This document shows positions 1 through 6,261 of a stretch of DNA of 11,982 bases, piece by piece (position 1 is the stretch's first letter; every line of letters starts with the position of its first letter). The notes under the pieces are model-generated. The model was not told where the DNA came from. It did no database searches and was given only the letters and a program-made list of their open reading frames with translations. The DNA lies in NCBI GenBank assembly GCA_002425245.1, contig DILW01000163.1, forward strand, positions 1 to 11,982, read 5' to 3'. The position numbers and the translations under genes were made by a program. Source of the DNA: Betaproteobacteria bacterium UBA5582 (lineage in GTDB: Bacteria; Pseudomonadota; Gammaproteobacteria; Burkholderiales; Rhodocyclaceae).

Positions 1-20
1 CACGAACGCTCTTCCGATCT
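1..20 (+). other. Illumina adapter remnant at contig edge
   Basis: The last 14 bases of this stretch (CGCTCTTCCGATCT) are identical to the 3' end of the Illumina TruSeq/P5-side adapter. The preceding CACGA also matches if one extra A at position 5 or 6 is allowed. This is very unlikely to be genomic sequence; it is most likely untrimmed adapter assembled onto the contig end. Residues translated from it for the leftward lipoprotein gene should be discarded. Confidence 0.88.
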
Positions 21-103
21 GGCGGCGCTTCACTGCCGCATGCCGCCAGCGAAGCGGCAGCGGTGCCGAGCGCGGCCTTGACCAGGAAATCACGTCGTTG
101 CAT
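21..103 (-). CDS. Tat-signal lipoprotein, N-terminal fragment
   Basis: An ATG at 103 reads leftwards and gives 27 residues before the adapter. They begin MQRRDFLVKAALG, a twin-arginine motif (RRDFLVK), followed by an Ala-rich hydrophobic stretch and SLAACGSEAP, a lipobox with Cys22 as the expected lipidated residue. The product is therefore probably exported folded by the Tat pathway and anchored to a membrane by lipid. A strong ribosome site, GGGAGGAG, lies 8 bases upstream of the ATG (about 112-119), which settles the start. The mature protein is missing. Short Tat leaders of this sort occur on TRAP-transporter substrate-binding proteins and on redox proteins, but nothing here decides which. 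The gene is divergent from the DUF294 gene. Confidence 0.72.
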
Positions 104-139
104 TCTGTTGTCTCCTCCCGCTGCGTGCAGGATTGCTGT

Positions 140-1282
140 GTGAATGCCTGCATTTTTCCGCAAACCCGGGGAATTTGCGAGCATCCGGCACGAATTCCCG
201 ACGGCGATCCAGCCAGCGCTATCGCCAGCCACCGGAAATCCGAACTGAGCCCAGCCTTCGAAGCCTTCCACACCGATGTCGCCAACGCCCCGGACCCGGC
301 AGCGCTGGTGCGCCTCGCCTCAGCCCTCGACGGCCTCTGGCTGCACGATGTAGCGACACCGGCTGACGCCGCCATCGACCATCGCATCAGTGATGCCGCC
401 GACGCCCTGACCCGGCACCTGCTCCGACTGAGCGAGGCCGAACTGGGGCCACCACCGGTGGCCTATGCCTGGATCGCCTACGGCTCCCAGGGGCGGCGCG
501 AACTGGGCCCGGGCTCCGACCAGGACAACGCCCTAGTCCTTGCCGACGGCTACCGCGCAGCGCAGCACGGCGACTACTTCGCCCGGCTTGCCGACAAGGT
601 CTGCAACGCTCTGGCTGCGTGCGGCTTCGTCCTATGCCCGGGCAAGATGATGGCCAGCAACCCGGCCTGGCGGCTGCGAAGCAGCGACTGGGCGAGCCTC
701 TTCCATGGCTGGATAACTGCCAGTGACCGCCACCAGGCCCGCCTGGCCGGCAATTTCTTCGATCTGCGGCTAGTTGCCGGCGAGGCTGGACTGCTGTTAC
801 CGCTGTTCGCCACCATCGGCACCGACTGCCCACGCCACGATTCGCTGCTTGCCCACTGGATCGCCAATGCCTGGGCCACACCACCGGCCCTCGGCATCTT
901 CCGCCGCTTTCTGCTCGACGCTGCTGGCAAGCTCGACCTCAAGCACAGCGCCATCATTCCGCTGGTCGAACTAGCCCGAATCCACGCGTTATCAGCAGGC
1001 ATCGCCGAGCCCACCGGCACCCTGCCCCGCCTGCAGGCGGCAGGCGGGCAACGCTGGCTGAGTGCGGCCGGCAGCCGCGAGCTGGTTGCCGCCTGGCAAT
1101 TCGTCTGCCGACTGCGCCGGCAGCACCAGCGCCGGGCCTTGCTGCGCGGGCAGACGACGGACAACCTGATCGACCCCGACCAGCTATCGCCCGGCGACCA
1201 GGAAAAACTGCGCAACGTGCTGCACCTGCTCACCCTGCATCGCCGCGCCCTGCGCCAGATTTACCCGCACATGCCGGCCTGA
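140..1282 (+). CDS. DUF294-type putative nucleotidyltransferase, lacking the regulatory half
   Basis: About 380 aa. Residues 115-131 hold the polymerase-beta-type nucleotidyltransferase motif GSQGRRE followed by SDQDNA, with the presumed metal-binding Asp127 and Asp129; this is the DUF294 (PF03445, GlnD-like) signature. The rest, through LARIHALSAGI and RRALRQIYP, fits the DUF294_C substrate-binding half. Family members are usually 600 aa or longer, with a cyclic-nucleotide-binding domain and CBS domains in front; these are absent. The true substrate of the family is not established. The start is uncertain: GTG at 140 has AGGA 7 bases upstream (129-132), whereas a TTG at 98 would overlap the divergent lipoprotein gene, and residues 1-30 look unconserved. 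An ATG at 144 opens another frame that stops near 248. The gene ends 8 bases before the convergent pmbA stop. Confidence 0.75.
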   Translation: MNACIFPQTRGICEHPARIPDGDPASAIASHRKSELSPAFEAFHTDVANAPDPAALVRLASALDGLWLHDVATPADAAIDHRISDAADALTRHLLRLSEAELGPPPVAYAWIAYGSQGRRELGPGSDQDNALVLADGYRAAQHGDYFARLADKVCNALAACGFVLCPGKMMASNPAWRLRSSDWASLFHGWITASDRHQARLAGNFFDLRLVAGEAGLLLPLFATIGTDCPRHDSLLAHWIANAWATPPALGIFRRFLLDAAGKLDLKHSAIIPLVELARIHALSAGIAEPTGTLPRLQAAGGQRWLSAAGSRELVAAWQFVCRLRRQHQRRALLRGQTTDNLIDPDQLSPGDQEKLRNVLHLLTLHRRALRQIYPHMPA

Positions 1283-1290
1283 GCCGGAGT

Positions 1291-2634
1291 TCACTCGCCG
1301 GCGATGGTCATCCGGTCAATCAGGATGGAACCGGTCTGCTTGCTGCCGCGTACCTGGACATCGTTACCGACGGCGACGATGCCGGCGAACATGTCGCGCA
1401 GGTTGCCGGCGATGGTGATTTCCTCGACCGGGTGCACGATTTTCCCGTTCTCGACCCAGTAGCCGGCGGCGCCGCGCGAGTAGTCGCCGGTGACGTAGTT
1501 GATGCCGTGGCCGAGCACTTCGGTCAGCAGCAGGCCGCGGTCCATGCGGGCGAGCAGGCCGTTTCGGTCCAGTTGGCCGGGCTCGATGATCAGGTTGTGG
1601 CTGCCGCCGGCGTTGGCGGTGGTCTGCAGGCCGAGCTTGCGCGCCGTGTAGGCGGACAGGAAATAGCGCTGGAGGACGCCGTCGACGATCACCTCGCTGT
1701 CGCGAGTGGCGACGCCGTCGCTGTCGAAGGCGGCGCTGGCCAGGCCGCAACGCAGATGCGGGCGTTCGCCGATGCGCACGAAGTCGGGCATGATCTGCTT
1801 GCCGAGATGGTCGAGCAGGAAGGAAGCCTTGCGGTAGAGGGCACCGCCACTGGCCGCATGGACCAGGCTGCCGAGCAGGCCGGCAGCCAGCGGCGCTTCG
1901 AACAGCACCGGGTAGTCGCCGGTGGCGATCTTGCGTCCGCCCAAGCGGGCAACCGCCCGCTCGGCGGCCATGCGGCCGACGCTTTCCGGGTCTTCCAGGC
2001 GGGCGGCGTCGCGATGCGTGGTATACCAGTCGTCGCGCTGCATCTGCTCGCGCTCGCCGGCAATCACCGAGGCCGAGATGTAGTGGCGCGAGGTCGGGTA
2101 GCCGCCCATGAAGCCCAGGCTGTTGGCTGAAACGAAGTGCGCCTGCTGGGTCGAGATGGTCGCCCCTTCCGAATTGTCGATCAGCGGGCTGCTGTCGAAG
2201 GCAGCCTGTTCGCAGCGGCGGGCCAGTTCGATCGACTCTTCGACCGACAAGGCCCACGGATGATACAGATCGAGGTCCGGGCAATCCTTCGCCATCAGCG
2301 CCGCCTCGGCCAGGCCGGCACATTCGTCGGCGGCGGTGAAGCGGGCAATGTTCAGCGCCGCCTCGACCGTCTCGCGCAGGGCCTGCGCGGAGAAATCCGA
2401 GGTGCTGGCGTAGCCCTTGCGCTGCCCGGCATAGACGGTGATGCCGATGCCCTTGTCACGGTTGTATTCGATGGTTTCGACCTCGTCGCAACGAACCGTC
2501 ACCGACTGGCCGAAACCTTCGGACACATCGACTTCGCAGGCCGTCGCCCCCTTGCTGCGGGCGTGCTTCAGGACATCTTCCGCCAGTTGCTGAAGCACGG
2601 GGAATGCATGGGAAAAAGCGGCGGTCTCGGGCAT
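1291..2634 (-). CDS. pmbA: Metalloprotease-related protein PmbA (TldE)
   Basis: 447 aa from the ATG at 2634, close to E. coli PmbA (450). PmbA/TldE pairs with TldD in a cytoplasmic protease that degrades unfolded peptides and matures modified peptides such as microcin B17. TldE carries no HExxxH zinc site, and none is seen here. Recognised family stretches include GFGQSVTVR, EYNRDKGIGITVY, KGYASTSDFS, the Gly-rich TTANAGGSHNL, and the C-terminal NYVTGDYSRGAAGYWVENG and VGNDVQVRGSKQTGSI. An in-frame ATG at 2670 would add 12 unconserved residues and has a weak AAAGG upstream. I prefer 2634 because of family length and because a leftward TATGAT box at 2666-2671 would put the mRNA start below 2670. 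TldD is not in the window. Confidence 0.93.
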   Translation of the reverse strand: MPETAAFSHAFPVLQQLAEDVLKHARSKGATACEVDVSEGFGQSVTVRCDEVETIEYNRDKGIGITVYAGQRKGYASTSDFSAQALRETVEAALNIARFTAADECAGLAEAALMAKDCPDLDLYHPWALSVEESIELARRCEQAAFDSSPLIDNSEGATISTQQAHFVSANSLGFMGGYPTSRHYISASVIAGEREQMQRDDWYTTHRDAARLEDPESVGRMAAERAVARLGGRKIATGDYPVLFEAPLAAGLLGSLVHAASGGALYRKASFLLDHLGKQIMPDFVRIGERPHLRCGLASAAFDSDGVATRDSEVIVDGVLQRYFLSAYTARKLGLQTTANAGGSHNLIIEPGQLDRNGLLARMDRGLLLTEVLGHGINYVTGDYSRGAAGYWVENGKIVHPVEEITIAGNLRDMFAGIVAVGNDVQVRGSKQTGSILIDRMTIAGE

Positions 2635-2661
2635 GGCGGCGGGGTCGATTGGGGGAAAAGT

Positions 2662-2674
2662 CGCTATCATAGCA
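2662..2674. promoter_or_regulatory. Candidate divergent promoter core, pmbA/darP
   Basis: The 68-base gap between pmbA and darP contains the 11-base palindrome GCTATCATAGC (2664-2674). It reads TATCAT (2665-2670) rightwards and TATGAT (2666-2671) leftwards, both resembling sigma-70 -10 boxes. Each would place a transcript start roughly 25 bases before its gene. I see no good -35 element at the right distance on either strand, so this is a candidate only; an operator is an alternative. Confidence 0.35.
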
Positions 2675-2702
2675 GCCCGCCTTTGCCGTACCGGATTACC
2701 CC

Positions 2703-3239
2703 ATGCAAGAAGAAGACTTCTCCGAAGACCACGAGCGCCCCTCGAAAACCAAGCGCAAGGAGGCGATGCACGAGTTGCGCGATCTCGGCGCGGAGCTGGT
2801 CGAGTTATCGGTCGGCCAGTTGAAGCGCATCGAATTGCCGGAAAACCTGATGACCGCGGTACGCGATTGCCAGAAGATCACTGCCCACGGCGCCCGCCGC
2901 CGACAGATGCAATACATCGGCAAGCTGATGCGCGGCGTGGACGACGCACCGATCCGCGCCGGCCTTGCCCTGCTGCGCGGCGAATCGGCGGCGGAAGTGG
3001 CCCGCCTCCACCGTCTGGAGCGTTTCCGCGTGCGCCTGATGGAAGACGAAAGCACCCTGACCGAAATCGCCAACCAGTGGCCGGAGGTGGATATCCAGCA
3101 CCTGCGGCAACTGCGTCGCAATGCCCTCAAGGAACAGGAAAACAACAAGCCGCCGAAGAGTTTCCGGGCCATCTTCCAGATCCTCAAGGAACTCGACGGT
3201 GCCCCCGCCACCACGGAGCCCGAAGATGACGACGAATGA
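2703..3239 (+). CDS. darP: Ribosome maturation factor DarP (YjgA, DUF615)
   Basis: 178 aa, normal for the family. DarP/YjgA associates with late 50S precursors and helps shape the peptidyl-transferase centre of 23S rRNA. It is a basic, mostly helical cytoplasmic protein. The family core is clear: SKTKRKEAMHELRDLG (14-29), LSVGQLKRIELPE (35-47), ITAHGARRRQMQYIGKLMR (59-77), and the C-terminal LRQLRRNALKEQ (134-145). The N-terminus and the tail (TEPEDDDE) are acidic and variable. No strong Shine-Dalgarno precedes the ATG, only GGAT about 6 bases upstream. It is divergent from pmbA and overlaps mog by 14 bases, which suggests a darP-mog transcript with coupled translation. Confidence 0.95.
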   Translation: MQEEDFSEDHERPSKTKRKEAMHELRDLGAELVELSVGQLKRIELPENLMTAVRDCQKITAHGARRRQMQYIGKLMRGVDDAPIRAGLALLRGESAAEVARLHRLERFRVRLMEDESTLTEIANQWPEVDIQHLRQLRRNALKEQENNKPPKSFRAIFQILKELDGAPATTEPEDDDE

Positions 3240-3816
3240 GCCATTGCGCGTCGGCCTGGTCTCGATCAGCGACCGTGCCTCGACCGGCGTTTACGAAGAC
3301 AAGGGGATTCCCGCCCTGGAAGCATGGCTGGGCAGCGCCCTGACCACGCCCTGGCAGGCGGACAAACGCCTGATCGCCGACGACCGCGCCGGCATCGAAC
3401 AGACCCTGATCGACCTGGTCGACCGCTGCCACTGCCACCTGGTGCTGACCACCGGCGGTACCGGCCCGGCGCCGCGCGACCTCACTCCGGAAGCCACGCT
3501 GGCGGTTGCCGACAAGGAAATGCCGGGCTTTGGCGAGGAGATGCGCCGGATCAGCCTGAACTTCGTTCCCACCGCGATCCTGTCGCGGCAAGTGGCGGTG
3601 ATCCGCAAGCAGGCGCTGATCATCAACCTGCCGGGCCAGCCCAAGTCGATCCGTGAAACCCTCGAAGGCGTCCGCCAGCCCGACGGCACGGTCAGCCATG
3701 TCGGCATCTTCGCCGCCGTGCCTTACTGCATCGACCTGATCGGCGGCCCCTGGATCGAGACCAACCCCGACGTGATCAAGGCATTCCGCCCGAAAACGGC
3801 GGTTCGCCCGGCCTAG
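3226..3816 (+). CDS. mog: Molybdopterin adenylyltransferase Mog (MogA)
   Basis: 196 aa, matching E. coli MogA (195). It adenylates molybdopterin with ATP, activating it for molybdate insertion by MoeA in molybdenum cofactor synthesis; cytoplasmic and normally trimeric. Visible motifs are VGLVSISDRAS (9-19), the MPT-binding TTGGTG (75-80) followed by PAPRDLTPEAT with a conserved Asp85, KEMPGFGEEMR (97-107), and INLPGQPKSIRETLEGV (133-149). The long collinear match to MogA, including the VPYCIDLI tail, argues against the shorter paralogue MoaB. The ATG at 3226 is chosen because GGAG (3215-3218) lies 7 bases upstream and the protein begins where the family does. It starts inside darP and ends in a CTAG shared with the convergent PilZ gene. 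No other Moco genes are in the window. Confidence 0.95.
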   Translation: MTTNEPLRVGLVSISDRASTGVYEDKGIPALEAWLGSALTTPWQADKRLIADDRAGIEQTLIDLVDRCHCHLVLTTGGTGPAPRDLTPEATLAVADKEMPGFGEEMRRISLNFVPTAILSRQVAVIRKQALIINLPGQPKSIRETLEGVRQPDGTVSHVGIFAAVPYCIDLIGGPWIETNPDVIKAFRPKTAVRPA

Positions 3817-5354
3817 CCGGGGACGATGCGATAGCGTGCCAGCTCGTAGTCGCTGGTGTGCTCGATGACCAGCAAAGGTTCAAGCACGACCGGCCGGCCA
3901 GCCTGCACGCAGGTGTAGGCTTCGCGCGAGTCGAAGGTATAGGGCGGCAGGACCACCCGCAGCTCGCCGGGCGGATTACCTTCGTGCAGGAGCAGGGCGG
4001 GCATGCCGGCAACCTCGGCCAGACTTGAGGCCATTTTCTGCTGCAACTCGACCGATTCGACCTGTCGCGCGAGGGTTTCGATGCCGACCCGCACTACGGC
4101 CGCTGATTCCTGCTGATAACGGCGCACGCAACCTAGCAGCCAGTTGTCACCGCCTTCCGGCTGCATCGCCAGCAGCGTTCCTATCCGCAACCACTCGCCA
4201 GGCAGACTGTCGAAGCGGGCGCCGAAGCCGCCGCGACTGACGTTCTCGACCACCCAGCTTTCCGCTTCCAGCCCGCGTGGGCGCTGGCCGAACGCGCCGG
4301 AGAAGGCAACGTAGGCATTGACCAGGCCGTTGAGCACCGACATCCGGTGCTTCACCCGATGCCGATCATAACGGCGCTGCGGCGGAATTGGCGCCAAGTA
4401 GGCACACAAGTGCTGCAGTACGGGAATCAGCGTTTTGCCGGGATATTGCGCCCCGAGCATGATGTCCTCGGGCAGGTCGCCGCCGCGCTCAAGCAGGGCG
4501 AGCAGGCCCTGCAGCTCGCCGTGAGCCTCACCCGGTCGGAAGAAACGCTGGGTCGGCGTCGCCAGCGCCGGCATCCGCGCCAGCCGCTGGGGCGGCTGGG
4601 CTTGCGCCAGATCGACCCAATAGACGCAATCGTGCTCAGCCAGCACGGGAAAATCGAAACGGTTCAGAAAGTGGGCGATGAAACGCCCGGCCAGTTCAAT
4701 TTCCAGCGGCAGCAAGCTGTCCGGTGAGGCGGCCTGGAACACCATCGCCTTGCGATACTCGGCTTGCACCGAGGTGCCACCGTGGATGCCGCAGGGATTG
4801 ATCAACCGGGTCGCCAGACCGTGTTCTTCGGCGAACAGCACGACGCGCCCCATTCGCTGCCAGAGTTCGCCAGGCGTTGGGCCATAACGGAACTGCTCCC
4901 ACTTGAGCAATTCGCGCAGTGCGGCAAGCAGGCGCGTACACAGGGCGGGCAACACATGCTTGAGCAACTCCGGCGTCGGCCCGCTCGCCAGCAGGGCGTC
5001 AAATGCCTGTTCATACGCGCGGGCGAGCAGATTCCAGAAACCACCGTTGATGCCCCACAGACGCTTTTCCTCGGCCTTCGCCAGGCGGCCGCTCTGCAGG
5101 TATTCGCGCGACAGCCGCCGCAGGTGCGGCGAAGCCGCGTCCTCCAGCTGGCGCAAGGCCTCGAAGCGCCGTTCGTGAGGAAAGTCCTCGGCCGCCAGCA
5201 ACGACTCCAGCCAGCCACCGATCTCGTCCATGGCCTTGAAGGCATTATCCCTGGGCAGTTCGCTGATGATCTGCTGCAACTCACGGGCTTCGGCCAGTGG
5301 GTGGCCCTGCTGCCGGTCGAACAAAGCACCCAGATTTCCAATCTTGTTCAGCAA
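3813..5354 (-). CDS. PilZ-domain protein with large uncharacterised N-terminal region
   Basis: 513 aa, cytoplasmic, with no signal peptide or membrane segment. A PilZ domain sits at about 326-430: the c-di-GMP-binding motifs RxxxR (R327-R331 in RRYDRHR) and N-x-S-x-x-G (N371, S373, G376 in NVSRGG) are both present, followed by the typical VRVGIETL strand (421-428). This suggests a c-di-GMP effector. Residues 1-320 are Leu/Ala/Arg-rich and look helical, matching no family I recognise. A short region after PilZ (450-513) is of unknown fold. The start is TTG at 5354, supported by a strong AAGGGGGG six bases upstream; the nearby ATG at 5374 is out of frame and closes at once. The target process (motility, polysaccharide or other) cannot be read from the neighbours, which are metabolic. 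Confidence 0.85.
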   Translation of the reverse strand: MLNKIGNLGALFDRQQGHPLAEARELQQIISELPRDNAFKAMDEIGGWLESLLAAEDFPHERRFEALRQLEDAASPHLRRLSREYLQSGRLAKAEEKRLWGINGGFWNLLARAYEQAFDALLASGPTPELLKHVLPALCTRLLAALRELLKWEQFRYGPTPGELWQRMGRVVLFAEEHGLATRLINPCGIHGGTSVQAEYRKAMVFQAASPDSLLPLEIELAGRFIAHFLNRFDFPVLAEHDCVYWVDLAQAQPPQRLARMPALATPTQRFFRPGEAHGELQGLLALLERGGDLPEDIMLGAQYPGKTLIPVLQHLCAYLAPIPPQRRYDRHRVKHRMSVLNGLVNAYVAFSGAFGQRPRGLEAESWVVENVSRGGFGARFDSLPGEWLRIGTLLAMQPEGGDNWLLGCVRRYQQESAAVVRVGIETLARQVESVELQQKMASSLAEVAGMPALLLHEGNPPGELRVVLPPYTFDSREAYTCVQAGRPVVLEPLLVIEHTSDYELARYRIVPG

Positions 5355-5383
5355 TTCGCGCCCCCCTTGCCCATGTCAGCCTC

Positions 5384-5389
5384 ATTCTA
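5384..5389 (-). promoter_or_regulatory. Candidate -10 box for the PilZ gene
   Basis: On the minus strand this reads TAGAAT, one mismatch from TATAAT. It would give a leader of roughly 20 bases containing the AAGGGGGG ribosome site before the TTG start at 5354. No convincing -35 is visible. An identical box pointing the other way lies at 5428-5433. Confidence 0.35.
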
Positions 5390-5427
5390 ATCCAATCGAC
5401 ATCGGGAATGCGCACGCCACCATGGGT

Positions 5428-5433
5428 TAGAAT
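5428..5433 (+). promoter_or_regulatory. Candidate -10 box for thyA-pgi-folA
   Basis: TAGAAT within GGGTTAGAATACC. A transcript starting about 7 bases downstream would have a leader of some 24 bases before the thyA ATG at 5464. No clear -35 lies 16-18 bases upstream (TCGACA at 5396-5401 is too far, 26 bases). It is the only promoter-like element I see for the rightward run of three genes. Confidence 0.35.
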
Positions 5434-5463
5434 ACCGGAGTCCCGACCCCGACCACACCCGCG

Positions 5464-6258
5464 ATGCAGCAATACCTCGACCTGATGCGCCATGTCCTGG
5501 AGCACGGCCACGACAAGTCCGACCGCACCGGCACCGGCACCCGCTCGGTGTTCGGCTGGCAGATGCGTTTCGACCTGGCGGCCGGCTTCCCCGCCCTGAC
5601 GACGAAGAAGCTGCACCTGAAGTCGATCATCCATGAACTGCTGTGGTTCCTGCAGGGCGATACCAACATCGCCTACCTCAAGGAAAACGGTGTCCGTATC
5701 TGGGACGAATGGGCCGACGAAAACGGCGACCTCGGCCCGGTTTACGGCAAGCAATGGCGCCGCTGGGAGACGCCGGACGGTCGCCTGGTCGACCAGATCG
5801 CGCAACTGGTGCACAGCCTCAAGCACAACCCCGATTCCCGCCGCCACATCGTTTCCGCCTGGAACCCCGGCGACGTCGACAGCATGGCCCTGCCGCCCTG
5901 CCACTGCCTGTTCCAGTTCTACGTCGCCGACGGCCGGCTGTCCTGCCAGCTCTACCAGCGCAGCGCCGACATCTTCCTCGGCGTGCCCTTCAACATCGCT
6001 TCCTACGCCCTGCTGACGATGATGCTGGCGCAGGTCTGCGGTTACCGTCCGGGCGACTTCGTCCATACCTTCGGCGACGCTCACCTCTACAGCAACCATT
6101 TCGACCAGGCCCGGCTGCAGCTGTCACGCGCCCCCCGTCCCTTGCCGACGCTGTGGATCAACCCTGAAGTGCAGGACATCTTCGCCTTCAGGTTCGAGGA
6201 TTTCCGTCTCGACGGCTACGATCCGCACCCGCACATCGCCGCCCCGGTGGCCGTCTGA
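5464..6258 (+). CDS. thyA: Thymidylate synthase ThyA
   Basis: 264 aa, the same length as E. coli ThyA, so numbering can be compared directly. It methylates dUMP to dTMP with 5,10-methylenetetrahydrofolate as carbon donor and reductant, releasing dihydrofolate; cytoplasmic homodimer. All key residues are in place: Arg21 (RTGTGT loop), Arg126/Arg127 (phosphate contacts from the partner subunit), the nucleophile Cys146 in ALPPCHC, Arg166-Ser167-Asp169 in QRSADIFLG, Asn177, and His207/Tyr209 in GDAHLYSNH. The C-terminal DGYDPHPHIAAPVAV is typical. No Shine-Dalgarno is visible before the ATG, so the leader may be short or translation may start by another route. First gene of a tight run; pgi begins 3 bases after its stop. 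Confidence 0.98.
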   Translation: MQQYLDLMRHVLEHGHDKSDRTGTGTRSVFGWQMRFDLAAGFPALTTKKLHLKSIIHELLWFLQGDTNIAYLKENGVRIWDEWADENGDLGPVYGKQWRRWETPDGRLVDQIAQLVHSLKHNPDSRRHIVSAWNPGDVDSMALPPCHCLFQFYVADGRLSCQLYQRSADIFLGVPFNIASYALLTMMLAQVCGYRPGDFVHTFGDAHLYSNHFDQARLQLSRAPRPLPTLWINPEVQDIFAFRFEDFRLDGYDPHPHIAAPVAV

Positions 6259-6261
6259 ACC

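Noticed and set aside
1432..2823. Open frames of about 230 codons on the plus strand opposite pmbA, the second running into darP.
   Set aside because: Their translations are low-complexity mirrors of pmbA, and the second continues out of frame through darP; no family match or ribosome site.
3121..3225. An upstream extension of mog by 35 residues.
   Set aside because: The extra residues (Pro/Arg/Ser-rich) are darP read in another frame; Mog homologues start at the ATG at 3226, which has a good ribosome site.
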